Shown: one piece after another, positions 36,099 to 47,351 of the stretch | How the letters are laid out: the number at the start of each line of letters is the position of its first letter | How positions within the stretch are numbered: the first letter of the stretch is position 1 | Source: Jejuia pallidilutea | GTDB lineage: Bacteria > Bacteroidota > Bacteroidia > Flavobacteriales > Flavobacteriaceae | Reading direction: 5' to 3' | Assembly (NCBI RefSeq): GCF_002973595.1 | Contig: NZ_PVEO01000004.1 | Span: 248,001-312,000, forward strand | DNA length: 64,000 nt | Notes under the pieces: model-generated | What the model was told of the DNA's origin: nothing | The model's database searches: none | Seen by the model: the letters and a program-made list of their open reading frames with translations, nothing else | Translations under genes and position numbers: made by a program

Positions 36099-38843
36099 AT
36101 GAAAAATCTTATTACCATAATTGGAATTATCCTCTGTTTTGGAGGCATAGTGCATGCACAGGAAACAGACAAAATTCCACTACCTGAAAATTTAGAACAA
36201 GGTTATCCTAGAATTTACATTACGCAATCCGAAAAGAAATCGCTCGAAAAAACCATTAAAAAGGAAGCTTGGGCAAAAGATGTACTTTCTGGAATTCATA
36301 AGCGAATCGACGCGCATGTAGAGCGTCATATAACCGACCCAGAGTGGATGGTTTCCAGGTTAATGATGTATTGGAAAACCAAAGCCACCAATGTATATGT
36401 TAATGGTATTTACTATTCGCATGCCGATGGAGAAGCACCAGTGCCTACAGTGCGTTTTACTGGTTCTCGAGATTATACTACCAATTACGCAATGCCCGAA
36501 TTGGAAGATATTTTGCCTTATATGGATGATGAACGCGGACTTTACCTTAGGAATAAAACCAAAGAAGGAAAGCCTTTAGAGTGGGTAGAACAGTCTAAAA
36601 CAGGTGGAATAATTCACCGACACAATCAGAAGTTAATGGATTTGGCTCGTGATGCCGCCTTTTTGTATTGGCTTGAAAACGATGAGCCATTTGCAAAATT
36701 CGCCTTCGATATTTTTGATACCTACATGACGGGTATGTACTACCGTAACGCGCCTGTTGATTTAATGAATGGGCATATTCAAACATTGGTTGGTATGGAG
36801 TGTTTTCAAGTAATTCATGAAAAAACACTGATTTCTGCTTCAGAACTTTATGATTTTTTACATCAGTACATTGAAAATAATCATCCAGAAAAAATCAAAA
36901 TTTACGATGCCACTATAAAAAAATGGAACGACCAAATTATTAAAAATGGTGTGCCACAAAACAACTGGAATTTGCATCAGGCGAAAATCATTTTAAAAGC
37001 GGCCATGGTTCTGCAAAGCGATGAAAACTATGAGGACAAAAAAGGACGCGAATACTATATCAATTATATTTTAAATGAAACATCGCCACGTCAATGGTCA
37101 TTAACCAAACTCTTAGATTATGGGTATGATAAAAATAATGGCATTTGGGCAGAATGTCCGGGGTATTCGTTTGGGGTAACCAATGACGTAGTTCGTTTTA
37201 TTAATGATTTCGATAACACATTTAACCATAATATTTTACCGTATCTACCAGTAATGGAAAAGGCTGTAAAAGTACTTCCGCAATATCTATTTCCAAACGG
37301 ACAAACGGTGGCCTTTGGCGATAGCAATTATGGGGCGTTAAGAACCGATGCTATTAGCGATATTATTCGAATTGCCCAAAAAAATAACAATGCAGAATTA
37401 GAGAAAGAATTTACCGAAATGTATCGCTTATTCACTGAAGGTTCAAAAGACTCTAAAGGGGATAGAAAACCGAGAGCCAATATCAGTTCATTTTTTGCTA
37501 GTAAACCTCTTGAGTTGAACCCAAAATATGGCACAGGAAAACTGGAGGATTACATCACTCAAACGTTTTACGCGCCTAACGTAAGTTGGCATGTGCAACG
37601 AATGGGAGAGGGCAAAAACGGTATGATGGTATCTTTAAACGGTTCCTTGGGCAACCATATGCATGCTAATGGCATTAATATGGAACTCTACGGGAAAGGC
37701 TTTGTACAAGGCGCCGATCCAGGAAAAGGAGCAGGATACCTTCAACCTATTTATTTAGAGTATTATTCGCAATTTCCAGCACATAATACGGTAATGGTTG
37801 ATGGTGCTTCGTCTTATACCGAAATGTTGAGTTACCATGCTTTCGATGTAATGGGCGAATATCCAAAATCGGAACAAAAACGAGGCTATTATCCAGACAT
37901 CACTTATTCTGATGTTTACTTTTTAGAACCAGAAACCCGCAGCGACCAATCGCGTTTGGTGAGTATTGTAAAAACAGGTGAAGAAACGGGGTATTATATC
38001 GATGTGTTCCGTTCTAAAAAACAACGTAAAGGCGATAAATTTCATGATTACTACTATCATAATTTAGGGCAATCAATGGAAATAATGGATGCGGACGGGA
38101 ACCCTTTGGAACTCGCACCTAGTGACGAAATGGGTTTTGCTGGTGGCCATTTGTATGCTTTGGACTATATGTGGGATAAAAAATCTAAAAAAACCAATAA
38201 CGACTACCAAGTAGAATGGAAAATAGATTTTGAAGATGGTAAAGACGATGTTTTTATGAACTTGTGGATGAAAGGTACCGAAGGGCGCGAAGTATTTTCT
38301 ATTAAATCACCTCCAAATAAAGCCTTTAAAGGAAATCATGGCTTGCCTTATGAGGTAGACAAACAACCGTATTTAACTTTCGCAGCAAGACAACATGGTG
38401 CGGCATGGGAAAAACCGTTTGTATCGGTTTACGAACCGTTTACATCTTCTGAAGGAAAAAGCATTAAAAGTATTTCGAGTTTTGAAGATGAAAACGGAAA
38501 TAAAGAGTTTGTTGGGCTAAATATTAGCCATAAATCTGGCCGTAAGGATATTGTGTTTTCATCAGCAAATCACGAAAAAGTGCAGTATAAAGATATGACT
38601 ACCGACGCCACTTATACGGTGATTGCTCAAGAAAAAAATGATGATTGGGTAATCTTCATTGGAAACGGAAAAGAGGTTATAGCCAAAGGTTATACAATTT
38701 CAGCTACTACCTACGGAAATATCGTTTTAAAACAACAAAATGGGCAATTAATGTTGCATAATGAAGTACCAGTTGAAATAACTCAAAACTCTAAAAAAGT
38801 GAAGTTTGATGTTGGTGATTATAGGGTAATTAACTTTAAATAA
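36099..38843 (+). CDS. Large heparinase II/III-like protein (copy 4)
   Basis: A 914-residue secreted protein (signal peptide ending V-H-A-Q). It is closest to the copy at 2825: D-P-E-W-M-V-S-R, A-P-V-P-T-V-R-F-T-G-S-R-D-Y, N-N-W-N-L-H-Q-A, G-N-H-M-H-A-N-G (His520, His522) and F-P-A-H-N-T-V (His562). It has the same helical toroid followed by a beta-sandwich. Likely a lyase on a uronic-acid linkage. The gap upstream (79 bp) is the longest inside the 27800-47351 run, so an internal promoter is possible although none is recognisable. Confidence 0.8.
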   Translation: MKNLITIIGIILCFGGIVHAQETDKIPLPENLEQGYPRIYITQSEKKSLEKTIKKEAWAKDVLSGIHKRIDAHVERHITDPEWMVSRLMMYWKTKATNVYVNGIYYSHADGEAPVPTVRFTGSRDYTTNYAMPELEDILPYMDDERGLYLRNKTKEGKPLEWVEQSKTGGIIHRHNQKLMDLARDAAFLYWLENDEPFAKFAFDIFDTYMTGMYYRNAPVDLMNGHIQTLVGMECFQVIHEKTLISASELYDFLHQYIENNHPEKIKIYDATIKKWNDQIIKNGVPQNNWNLHQAKIILKAAMVLQSDENYEDKKGREYYINYILNETSPRQWSLTKLLDYGYDKNNGIWAECPGYSFGVTNDVVRFINDFDNTFNHNILPYLPVMEKAVKVLPQYLFPNGQTVAFGDSNYGALRTDAISDIIRIAQKNNNAELEKEFTEMYRLFTEGSKDSKGDRKPRANISSFFASKPLELNPKYGTGKLEDYITQTFYAPNVSWHVQRMGEGKNGMMVSLNGSLGNHMHANGINMELYGKGFVQGADPGKGAGYLQPIYLEYYSQFPAHNTVMVDGASSYTEMLSYHAFDVMGEYPKSEQKRGYYPDITYSDVYFLEPETRSDQSRLVSIVKTGEETGYYIDVFRSKKQRKGDKFHDYYYHNLGQSMEIMDADGNPLELAPSDEMGFAGGHLYALDYMWDKKSKKTNNDYQVEWKIDFEDGKDDVFMNLWMKGTEGREVFSIKSPPNKAFKGNHGLPYEVDKQPYLTFAARQHGAAWEKPFVSVYEPFTSSEGKSIKSISSFEDENGNKEFVGLNISHKSGRKDIVFSSANHEKVQYKDMTTDATYTVIAQEKNDDWVIFIGNGKEVIAKGYTISATTYGNIVLKQQNGQLMLHNEVPVEITQNSKKVKFDVGDYRVINFK

Positions 38844-38859
38844 AACAAAACGATTTTAA

Positions 38860-39792
38860 ATGAAATTAAGCATAAAAACTATTAAAATACTATTTGTCTT
38901 AGTGTGTTGTCCGTTAGCACTAATGGCTCAAAAGCCAAATGAACAAGAGATTTTGGATACATTTCCAAACAAGGAAACCGTAGTCTATAAAACGGTAGAT
39001 GGACAAGAATTAGACATGCTTATTTTTTATCCAGATGAAGAAAAAATGACTTCTAAAAACCCTTGGATGATGCACGTTCATGGCGGAGGATGGGCAGGAG
39101 GTAGTAAATACAATATCCTTAAAAAAGCATTTTTAGGGAGTTTAAAATCTCTTTTAGATAATGGTGTTATCTGTGTTACAATTAAATATAGATTAGCCAA
39201 AGGAAATTCTAACGCTTACGATGCTGTAGTAGACGCCAAAGATGCGGCGCGTTTTCTTCTAAAACATGCAAAACGTTTCAAAGTAGATAAAAAACGATAC
39301 GGTGTTTGGGGCGGTTCTGCTGGAGGACATCTTAGTTTAGTAACAGCCTTGGGTAAAAATGCAGACTTTAAAGGCGATTCAGAATTTAAAACTTGCAAAC
39401 CTAAGTTTAAATGTGTGGTATCATATTTTCCGTTTACCTCATGCTTAAACCCAGAAATACGTCCAGGTTCTATTTTTGAAGATGGTAAATTATTCGTAAG
39501 ACTTTTAGGTGCACCTTTAGATGAGAAACCTGAATTGGCGAGATTACTAAGTCCTACCGAACTTTTAAAGAAGAACAGTCCGCCAATTTTATTAATACAT
39601 GGCGATAAAGATACGGTGTTACCAATTGTCAATTCTACTTATATGGTTGAGGTCGCCAAAGAAAAAAAGGCTGATGTTGAATTACTTACCGTAAAAAATG
39701 CTGCACATAGTTTTCATGGAAATAATATTTCACCGTCAATAGAGGAACTAAATAATTATGCAACAGCATATATACTGTCACATTTAAAATAA
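38860..39792 (+). CDS. Secreted alpha/beta-hydrolase, acetylesterase-like
   Basis: A 310-residue secreted hydrolase (signal peptide ending A-L-M-A-Q). The oxyanion loop H-V-H-G-G-G-W, nucleophile Ser153 in G-G-S-A-G-G-H, the G-D-K-D-T-V-L-P-I acid region and His283 (A-H-S-F-H-G) define the fold. It belongs to the same broad group as the esterase at 14915 but the sequence is clearly different. Probable role: deacylation of oligosaccharides before the flanking lyase and GH28-like enzymes act. Confidence 0.83.
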   Translation: MKLSIKTIKILFVLVCCPLALMAQKPNEQEILDTFPNKETVVYKTVDGQELDMLIFYPDEEKMTSKNPWMMHVHGGGWAGGSKYNILKKAFLGSLKSLLDNGVICVTIKYRLAKGNSNAYDAVVDAKDAARFLLKHAKRFKVDKKRYGVWGGSAGGHLSLVTALGKNADFKGDSEFKTCKPKFKCVVSYFPFTSCLNPEIRPGSIFEDGKLFVRLLGAPLDEKPELARLLSPTELLKKNSPPILLIHGDKDTVLPIVNSTYMVEVAKEKKADVELLTVKNAAHSFHGNNISPSIEELNNYATAYILSHLK

Positions 39793-39804
39793 AAAAGGGT
39801 AATC

Positions 39805-41343
39805 ATGTCAAATTTTAGTACATATAGTTTTAAGATTTTACGCGTATTAACGTTGGTTTTATGTTTATTCACAATTTCAATTTCCTGTAAAAGTAAATCT
39901 GAAGACAAGGAGTATGCAGAAAAAGTAAAAGTTTATCCTGCTCCAGAAGGCATAGAACTTTCTAAGGCTTTTGTGGTAGAAGTTGAGAATAAAAATGTAC
40001 CAGTATTTAAGACTAAAATTCCACCCGCAGAACCCATTCCAAGATTAAATCATTCGCGTAGTGAGCATGGGTTTGCGTCATTTGCATCGTTTGATATGAA
40101 CGAAGCTGTTATGGTAAGAGTTACGTATCCGCAACCGGTGAGTTCGGTGAAAATTTTACCAACCTCGTATGGAATTCAACCCAATTTTGAAGGAAATACC
40201 ATTTCGTTTGTAATTGATAAACCAAGTAACTTAACCATTGAAGTTAATGGCGATTGGCATGAATCGTTACACATTTTTGCAAATCCTTTTGAGGAAGACA
40301 TACCTAATCCTACCGACCCTAATGTAATATATTTTGGTCCTGGTGTTCACGATGTTAAAAGTATAAAGGTTGAAGATAGTACAACGGTATATATTGCGGG
40401 CGGCGCTTATATAAAAGCAGGATTGGATGCTGAGGAAGAAGAAGTTGAATTACGCGGCAGAAAAAGAAATCCACCTACCTTTTTCCTAGAAGGAAACCAT
40501 ATTACCATTCGAGGCAGGGGAATTATCGATCAATCCGCTATTCCAAGACCAAAAAGACGATACACCATATTCGCTCAGAAATCTAATGATATAAAAATTG
40601 AAGGCATAATTATTCGAGACCCTAGCCATTGGACAATTCCTTTGCAAGCTTCAGATAATATTCATGTTGATAATATTAAAATTTTAGGTTGGCGAGGAAA
40701 TTCAGATGGTGTAGATATTTCCAATAGTAGAGACGCACTGGTTGAAAACTGCTTTTTCCGAACATTAGATGACGCGGTGGTTGTAAAATCGTTTGAAGGG
40801 AGAGGTGAAGTAAAAAATATTCATACACGAAATTGTGTGATTTGGAACGAATTGGCCCATGCCTTGAGTATTGGCGCTGAAGTGAGGGAAAATGTAACTA
40901 ACGTGTTGTTTGAAGACTGCGATGTTATTCACGATGTGGGACGCGAAACTGCACTACGTGTGTATCATTGTGATGATGCAGTGATCCGCGATGTTACTTT
41001 TAAAAATATTAGGGTTGAAGAAGGGCGTAGACTTATTTCGGTTTGGATTGGAAAAACCCGATGGACGAAAACGCCCGAACGTGGTAATGTAAGAAATGTA
41101 GTGTTTAAAGATATAACAGCAACTTCAGCCCCAATTGATACTACCCTTACTGGATTTCAGGATGGTTCAGATTGGAAACCATATATTATTAGAGATCATG
41201 CGAGTATGCTGCTTACTGGTTTTGATGAAACACACACCGTTGAAGGCGTTGTTTTCGATAATGTTATTCTAGATGGAACACCAGTAAAAGCTAGCCAGGT
41301 AAAAGCAAATGAGTTTGTTAAAGATATTCAGTTTATAAATTAA
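39805..41343 (+). CDS. GH28-like (polygalacturonase-type) beta-helix lipoprotein
   Basis: A 512-residue lipoprotein (T-I-S-I-S-C near residue 28) with an N-terminal beta domain (about 50-160) and a parallel beta-helix. The GH28 landmarks are present in order: N-S-D-G with Asp301, D-D at 322-323, His352 in A-H-A-L-S-I-G (usual G-H-G) and Arg385 in L-R-V-Y (usual R-I-K, so the Lys is replaced). The acid pair and His suggest an active inverting exo- or endo-glycosidase on a uronic acid or rhamnose-type linkage. The altered substrate-binding Lys hints at a non-galacturonate substrate. Confidence 0.82.
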   Translation: MSNFSTYSFKILRVLTLVLCLFTISISCKSKSEDKEYAEKVKVYPAPEGIELSKAFVVEVENKNVPVFKTKIPPAEPIPRLNHSRSEHGFASFASFDMNEAVMVRVTYPQPVSSVKILPTSYGIQPNFEGNTISFVIDKPSNLTIEVNGDWHESLHIFANPFEEDIPNPTDPNVIYFGPGVHDVKSIKVEDSTTVYIAGGAYIKAGLDAEEEEVELRGRKRNPPTFFLEGNHITIRGRGIIDQSAIPRPKRRYTIFAQKSNDIKIEGIIIRDPSHWTIPLQASDNIHVDNIKILGWRGNSDGVDISNSRDALVENCFFRTLDDAVVVKSFEGRGEVKNIHTRNCVIWNELAHALSIGAEVRENVTNVLFEDCDVIHDVGRETALRVYHCDDAVIRDVTFKNIRVEEGRRLISVWIGKTRWTKTPERGNVRNVVFKDITATSAPIDTTLTGFQDGSDWKPYIIRDHASMLLTGFDETHTVEGVVFDNVILDGTPVKASQVKANEFVKDIQFIN

Positions 41344-41344
41344 A

Positions 41345-43837
41345 ATGACTCTATTTCATTCAAAATTCGAATTAATAAAATTGAAAAGTATTTTCCTCAT
41401 TGTGATTGTTGGCTTAACCTCAATTATGGGTTTTGCTCAAAGCAGCATACAATGTCAATCGGCAAAAGCTAACGATACCATTTATTATAATTTTGAATTT
41501 AAAAATGAAAATGCAAAAGCAGAAACATTTCATTTAAAAATAACTAATCTTAGAACTTTAGCGTGCGCATATATAGTATCAGATAGCATTGTTACTATCC
41601 AGCCACACGAAAGTTATTCTGGGAAATTAAGAGTTATCATTAGTGATAGAATGCCAAAAGGAGGCAAAGAATCTTGTTTTATTAGTCTTGAAAATCCATC
41701 AGAAAATTGCAATGAAACGCTAGAGTTTATATCGGTTAGGGCTAAGGAACACCCTTTTTTATTAGTAACAAATGAAATTATTAAAGAAGCCCAAGCCAAA
41801 GTGAAAAATTACCCGTGGGCAAAAGCAAATTTAGAGGCTATGCTAAAGGAACTAGATGCTTACAAGGTTCCTGAAAGAAAGATTGTGACTAAGCCTAGAC
41901 CTGTAAAAGTTTGGTCTAGTTTTAATTACAGACCTAACGATAGTGAAGATGTATTTCGTTTGTGTTTAGCGTGGAAATTAACAGGTAAGGAAAGCTACAA
42001 AGCAAAAGCCATTCAATTTATAAAGGAGGTTTGCGATAAGGAAGAAGGCTACCTTTCAATAGGAGCAGCTACTTATGGCGTTCAAGTTCATGAAGGTAAT
42101 TTCTTTTTGCATTTAGCCGCAGCCTGTGATATCCTTTTTAATGAGCCAGAGTTTTCAGCTGAAGATAGAAAGCATATAAAAGCAACTTTTCGGTATTATT
42201 TGGAGTTAAACCGAAAGCATATGGACCCTTTGGGTATTATGAATCATCAGGCAAGTGCCAATGCGGGAGCAATTCTGTCGGCATTATTTTTGCAAGATGT
42301 AGCCGAAGTGGAATATTTAACTAAGGCCGACGGAGGAATGGCAGACCAAATAGGAAAAGGTGTTATGGACGATGGTTGGTGGTTTGAAGGCACTGCCAAT
42401 TATTGCTATTTAGTAGTGCAACGGTATAGTTTGGTGGCACAGGCATTTCAAAATTACGGATGGGATTTATACCACAGGCGTTTTCCTGTAAAATTTAAAA
42501 GTAAAGACTTTGAAAACGTTAAAGAAGGGTTTACAGGTATGAAATTTGATAATTGGGGACCCGTAACACAGAATACCATTGGATTGAAAGATATGGTTAC
42601 ACCATACATTCCGTTTATGGATGAAAACGCTAATGTGGTTGCTACTAACGATTCTAATTTAAAAACTCCAGATTCGTTTTACGAATTGGCGTATAGAGCC
42701 TACAAATTAAACGATTTAGCTTGGGTGATAAGTAAAACCAAAAGAGATTCTTGGTTGTCGTTAATGTACGGTGTTCCTGAGATACCAGAAGTTGAAGACC
42801 CTAGAACAACTTCGGCATTTGCCCCTAATGTAGGGTTGGTTGCTCTAAGATCGCAAGGAAAGGCGACTAGCCCAGAACAACAAATACAGGCCTATTTTAA
42901 ATACGGAACCCACGGCGGTTGGCATGGGCATTTCGATAGAACTAATATGATTGGATTGGACCGTAATGGGCATAAATATTTTGGAGCAGAAATGGTATGG
43001 TTTGGGTACGGTAAACCAGGGTATAAAGAATGTGTGCAAACATCAGCCACCCATAATATGGTTATAGTAGATGAGTTGCAACAAGAAGCGGTACCTTCAA
43101 AGCAAACATTATTTTACAATGGCGAAAATATGCAGGCTACCGTAGTGGAAACAAAGGCTAGATGGCGAAAAATACCAATATGGAATGCTGAAAAATTTCC
43201 ACCTTGGGAGGATACCGATTACGACGAGAATTTCGAACCCATTCTACAAAGACGGTTATCTATTGTTACGGACGATTATGTAGTTATTTCAGATTACATT
43301 TCATCAAACAAAAAACATAATTACGATTGGTTAATTCACCCTGTTGGTTTTCAAACATTAGAAGGAGCGAAAAAGAAAGGAAGGGTTTTGGATACTTTGA
43401 GCCATAAAAAAGATTCGCCTTATAAGTACTTTGCTGATGCCCAGTGGTATAGAATTAACAAAGGTGCTGTAGCTCAATTTAATGAAGAAGGCCATATATT
43501 GGATGTATATACACTTTGGCCTAAAAAAGCACAAGCTTTTATTTCTGATTATCCTAACGGAGGAAAACGTAGAATCATGAGAAATAATCCAGATAGAAGC
43601 ACTTATGGAGTGCGTGTAAATGAAAAGGAAACCGCGTTTTTACATGTCTTAGAACCTTATAAGGGTACTAGTGTAATTTCTAAGACCTCCTCTAAAAACA
43701 CAAACGATTTGGTGGTGTATTTAAAAGATGGTAGGCAACATAAATACGCTATAAATAATTTAAAAGAAGGCAATGTTACCGTGCTTTTTAGTGAGAGTTT
43801 GAATGGTAAAATAGTAAGAAAAGAGATAATAAAATAA
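41345..43837 (+). CDS. Heparinase II/III-like lyase with cysteine-containing N-terminal domain
   Basis: An 830-residue secreted protein (signal peptide ending I-M-G-F-A-Q). Residues ~33-135 form an Ig-like beta domain with four Cys (37, 74, 111, 122) that could form disulfides. Next comes a helical toroid (about 140-490, including M-N-H-Q-A-S-A-N) and the C-terminal beta-sandwich with G-W-H-G-H-F-D (His527, His529, Asp531). This is the heparinase II/III_like layout but a separate branch from the ~900-residue group. Likely a uronate lyase. The start codon is one bp after the GH28-like stop, so the two are probably translated together. Confidence 0.78.
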   Translation: MTLFHSKFELIKLKSIFLIVIVGLTSIMGFAQSSIQCQSAKANDTIYYNFEFKNENAKAETFHLKITNLRTLACAYIVSDSIVTIQPHESYSGKLRVIISDRMPKGGKESCFISLENPSENCNETLEFISVRAKEHPFLLVTNEIIKEAQAKVKNYPWAKANLEAMLKELDAYKVPERKIVTKPRPVKVWSSFNYRPNDSEDVFRLCLAWKLTGKESYKAKAIQFIKEVCDKEEGYLSIGAATYGVQVHEGNFFLHLAAACDILFNEPEFSAEDRKHIKATFRYYLELNRKHMDPLGIMNHQASANAGAILSALFLQDVAEVEYLTKADGGMADQIGKGVMDDGWWFEGTANYCYLVVQRYSLVAQAFQNYGWDLYHRRFPVKFKSKDFENVKEGFTGMKFDNWGPVTQNTIGLKDMVTPYIPFMDENANVVATNDSNLKTPDSFYELAYRAYKLNDLAWVISKTKRDSWLSLMYGVPEIPEVEDPRTTSAFAPNVGLVALRSQGKATSPEQQIQAYFKYGTHGGWHGHFDRTNMIGLDRNGHKYFGAEMVWFGYGKPGYKECVQTSATHNMVIVDELQQEAVPSKQTLFYNGENMQATVVETKARWRKIPIWNAEKFPPWEDTDYDENFEPILQRRLSIVTDDYVVISDYISSNKKHNYDWLIHPVGFQTLEGAKKKGRVLDTLSHKKDSPYKYFADAQWYRINKGAVAQFNEEGHILDVYTLWPKKAQAFISDYPNGGKRRIMRNNPDRSTYGVRVNEKETAFLHVLEPYKGTSVISKTSSKNTNDLVVYLKDGRQHKYAINNLKEGNVTVLFSESLNGKIVRKEIIK

Positions 43838-43848
43838 TAGCATTAAAA

Positions 43849-44802
43849 ATGTTTGAAAATAAAAAAATAATAGGAGTATTACTGTTCTCCTTTTTAGTAC
43901 AATGGAGTTGGAGTCAAAATCCAATTTTAAGACTAGGAGATAAAGATTTTGTTTACGCAGCAGATCCTGCTGCTGAAGTTTACAATGATAAAGTTTATGT
44001 GTATTGTTCTCACGATCAAGATACCGCTGTGAATTATAGTACTATGCAAGATTACATCGTGCTAGAATCTGATGATTTAAAAACCTGGAAAAACCACGGT
44101 GTAGTTTTAAAACCACGTGAATACAGTTGGGCACACGGACAAATGAATGCTCCAGATGTGGCGTATAAAAATGGTTGGTATTACTTCTATTTTCCATATA
44201 ACAAAACCTATATAGGTGTAGCTAAAAGTAAAACTCCAGTAGGTCCTTGGGAAGAAGCAGTTACCGATAAAATAACAACCATTTTTGACCCAACCGTTTT
44301 TATTGATGATGATGGACAAGCCTATATTTTTGGAAGTGATTCTAAAGAAGATATAGGAGACAAAGGCAGACATGTTATGGGAGCAAAACTAAAAGATAAC
44401 ATGATAGAGCTTGATGGTCCATGGATGCGGTTAAGTGAAGAAACCGTTGCAGAGGCAGTGCATTGCTTTAAGCGTAATGGTAAATACTATTTTATGGCAC
44501 GTAAAGGCTGGAGAACGGGTTATTGGATGGCAGATTCACCACTACCTACAACACCTTATGCAGAGTTTAAAGGCTACATTACCAAGAGACAAATAGATGC
44601 TCCCACGCATATGTCGGCCATAGAATTTAAAAATCAATGGTACTATTTTTATCAAAGAGGAGATGTAAATAATGGAACATTTCACAGGCGGTCAGCTTGT
44701 TTTGAAAAGCTGGAGTTTAATGACGATGGTACTATAATTCCGATAGAATATACCTTAGATAAAGGAGTTAAAACCAATAAACCCGTAACACCAATAAAAT
44801 AA
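43849..44802 (+). CDS. GH43 glycosidase, single-domain
   Basis: A 317-residue secreted GH43 (signal peptide ending W-S-W-S-Q). Catalytic residues: base Asp39 (Y-A-A-D-P-A-A), modulator Asp147 ([12 protein letters not shown]) and acid Glu202 (V-A-E-A-V-H). It has no carbohydrate-binding module, unlike the GH43 at 33022. It is a candidate beta-xylosidase or alpha-L-arabinofuranosidase trimming released oligosaccharides. It directly precedes the GH95. Confidence 0.9.
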   Translation: MFENKKIIGVLLFSFLVQWSWSQNPILRLGDKDFVYAADPAAEVYNDKVYVYCSHDQDTAVNYSTMQDYIVLESDDLKTWKNHGVVLKPREYSWAHGQMNAPDVAYKNGWYYFYFPYNKTYIGVAKSKTPVGPWEEAVTDKITTIFDPTVFIDDDGQAYIFGSDSKEDIGDKGRHVMGAKLKDNMIELDGPWMRLSEETVAEAVHCFKRNGKYYFMARKGWRTGYWMADSPLPTTPYAEFKGYITKRQIDAPTHMSAIEFKNQWYYFYQRGDVNNGTFHRRSACFEKLEFNDDGTIIPIEYTLDKGVKTNKPVTPIK

Positions 44803-44825
44803 TAGTGACTCAAAAATCAACATAT

Positions 44826-47351
44826 ATGACATTTAAAACCGTATGGACGGCAACATTTTTAGTTCTTATACTAATTGTAAACTCTTGCGCGAATAACGAA
44901 CAGAAAACCCAAAGCAAAAATTCTATTTTAAAATTGTGGTACGATGCTCCGGCTGCCAACTGGAATGAAGCTTTACCATTAGGAAATGGTCGTTTAGGAG
45001 CCATGGTATTTGGTAATCCTACAAATGAAAATATTCAACTTAACGAATTAACACTTTGGGCAGGCGGACCTCATAGAAATGACAACCCATTAGCTAAAGG
45101 TGCACTTTCAGAAATAAGAAAATTATTATTCAATAAAAAATATGAAGATGCACATCGTTTGGCAAACGAAAAGTTTATTTCTAAAGTAGCCCACGGGATG
45201 CCTTATGAAACTGTGGGAAATTTAAGGTTGAATTTTAAAAATCAAGATAGTGTTTCTAACTATTACCGTGAATTAGATATTGAAAATGCTATCAACACCA
45301 CCAAATATACCATTGATGGTGTGGAATTTAAGCGTGAAATTTTCACATCCTTTCCAGATGAAGTCATTATTATGAAGTTAACCGCCAATGAAAAGGGAAA
45401 AATAAGTTTCAATGCAACAATGGATCGCCCAGAGCCTGCAAAGGTTTCAATATTTACTGAAAATGATAATGTGTTAGTAATGACTGGTTTTGGAAGTGAT
45501 AACAAAAACAAACGTTTACCAAAAGAAGCACCTGCTATTGAAGGTAAAATAGAGTTCGATTCTCGTGTAAAAATTGTACCAGAAGGTGGGAAGCTAACGG
45601 CATCAAAAGATGCGTTGGAGGTTGAAAATGCAGATAGTGTTACCTTGTATATTTCTATAGCCACCAACTTTGTAAACTACCAAGATTTAAGTGCCGATGC
45701 GCATCAACGAGCAGCAAATTATTTAGCAAAAGCAGAAAAGAAAGATTACCAGAATTTGGTAAAAGACCATACTGATTTTTATAAAAAATATTTCAATAGA
45801 GTATCGTTAGATTTGGGGACTTCAGAAGCTGCTAAAAAGCCAACCGATGTTAGAATTGATGAATTTAGAGATGGTTTCGACCCAGCATTGGCAGCTTTGT
45901 ATTTTCAATATGGAAGATATTTGTTGATTTCCTCTTCGCAACCAGGAGGGCAACCAGCTAATTTACAAGGCCTGTGGTGTAAAGACTTAACACCGCCTTG
46001 GAAAAGTGCGTACACCATCAATATCAATACAGAAATGAATTATTGGCCTGCAGAGGTAACCAATTTAACCGAAATGCTCGAACCGCTTATAGAAATGGTA
46101 AAGGAGCTTTCTGTTACTGGTCAGGAAACCGCAGAAGTGATGTACGGTGCCGATGGTTGGGTAACACATCATAACACCGATTTGTGGCGCATTTGTGGGC
46201 CGGTAGACGGTGCTACTTGGGGTATGTGGCCAACAGGTGGCACTTGGTTAGCGCAACATGTGTGGGATAAATATATGTTTAATGGTGACTTAGAATATTT
46301 AGAAACCGTATATCCAGCTATGAAGGGTGCTGCTCAATTCTGTTTAAGTGTATTAACGCCAGAGCCTACAAATGGATGGTTGATTATTTCGCCTTCAATT
46401 TCTCCAGAACATGGTCCAAAAGGTCGTGCGAAAAGTGTCAATATTGCTGATGCTACAACTATGGATAATCAGTTGGTGTTTGATATGCTAACAAAAACCA
46501 TTAAAGCAGCTAAACTATTGAATAAAGATGCCGATTTGGTTATGGAAATGGAAGCCACACTAGCTAAATTACCACCAATGCAAATTGGGAAACACAACCA
46601 ATTACAAGAATGGTTGGAAGATTTAGATGATCCTGAAGACGACCACCGTCACGTATCGCATTTGTACGGGTTATACCCATCAAATCAAATTTCACCTTAC
46701 AGAAACCCAGAATTGTTTAAAGGAGCAGAAAATACGTTGATTCAGAGGGGCGACCCATCAACGGGTTGGTCTATGAACTGGAAAATCAATCTTTGGGCAC
46801 GTTTGTTGGATGGGAACCATGCTTATAAACTTATGGGCGATCAAATAAAATTGGTAGGAAGACCAGGTTCAAAAGGTGGTGGTACTTATGCCAATATGCT
46901 CGATGCGCATCCACCATTTCAAATTGATGGAAACTTTGGTTTTACTTCCGGTTTAACCGAAATGTTAGTGCAAAGTCATGATGGGGCTATACATTTAATT
47001 CCAGCCTTACCAGATGTTTGGAAAGACGGAAAGGTATCTGGATTAAGAGCACGAGGAGGCTTTGAAATTGTAGAATTGGAGTGGAGAGATGGTAAAGTGG
47101 CGAAGGCCATCATTAAATCAACTTTAGGAGGAAATCTTCGAATTCGCTCTTATAACGAACTGAAACTTCAAGATGAAGGAGAACTAAAACAAGCAACTGG
47201 AGAAAATCCAAATGTGTTTTATCAGGTTCCTCAAGTTAAGCGGCCACTAATTTCAAAAGCAGCCAATCTTGAAGAGGTGTCGTTAAAGCCAACGTATTTG
47301 TATGATGTGGAAACGAAAATTGGTGATGAGATAATCGTAATTCAGAAATAA
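44826..47351 (+). CDS. GH95 alpha-L-fucosidase/alpha-L-galactosidase lipoprotein
   Basis: An 841-residue lipoprotein when started at the ATG at 44826, which leads straight into the signal (L-I-V-N-S-C); a GTG seven codons upstream is possible but less likely. The N-terminal beta domain has [14 protein letters not shown] and [10 protein letters not shown]. The (alpha/alpha)6 domain has [12 protein letters not shown], and I-D-G-N-F-G lies near residue 700; all are classic GH95. Members invert alpha-1,2-L-fucosides or alpha-L-galactosides. Together with the GH29 it supports a fucose-bearing substrate. Last gene of the run, facing the convergent 47616-50543 gene. Confidence 0.95.
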   Translation: MTFKTVWTATFLVLILIVNSCANNEQKTQSKNSILKLWYDAPAANWNEALPLGNGRLGAMVFGNPTNENIQLNELTLWAGGPHRNDNPLAKGALSEIRKLLFNKKYEDAHRLANEKFISKVAHGMPYETVGNLRLNFKNQDSVSNYYRELDIENAINTTKYTIDGVEFKREIFTSFPDEVIIMKLTANEKGKISFNATMDRPEPAKVSIFTENDNVLVMTGFGSDNKNKRLPKEAPAIEGKIEFDSRVKIVPEGGKLTASKDALEVENADSVTLYISIATNFVNYQDLSADAHQRAANYLAKAEKKDYQNLVKDHTDFYKKYFNRVSLDLGTSEAAKKPTDVRIDEFRDGFDPALAALYFQYGRYLLISSSQPGGQPANLQGLWCKDLTPPWKSAYTININTEMNYWPAEVTNLTEMLEPLIEMVKELSVTGQETAEVMYGADGWVTHHNTDLWRICGPVDGATWGMWPTGGTWLAQHVWDKYMFNGDLEYLETVYPAMKGAAQFCLSVLTPEPTNGWLIISPSISPEHGPKGRAKSVNIADATTMDNQLVFDMLTKTIKAAKLLNKDADLVMEMEATLAKLPPMQIGKHNQLQEWLEDLDDPEDDHRHVSHLYGLYPSNQISPYRNPELFKGAENTLIQRGDPSTGWSMNWKINLWARLLDGNHAYKLMGDQIKLVGRPGSKGGGTYANMLDAHPPFQIDGNFGFTSGLTEMLVQSHDGAIHLIPALPDVWKDGKVSGLRARGGFEIVELEWRDGKVAKAIIKSTLGGNLRIRSYNELKLQDEGELKQATGENPNVFYQVPQVKRPLISKAANLEEVSLKPTYLYDVETKIGDEIIVIQK

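Noticed and set aside
39216-39632. Minus-strand frame of 138 codons inside the esterase gene
   Set aside because: Shadow of the conserved hydrolase gene on the plus strand; no signal peptide or family motif.
44805-44825. GTG start for the GH95 gene
   Set aside because: The ATG at 44826 leads directly to a typical lipoprotein signal; the seven extra residues would only lengthen the n-region.
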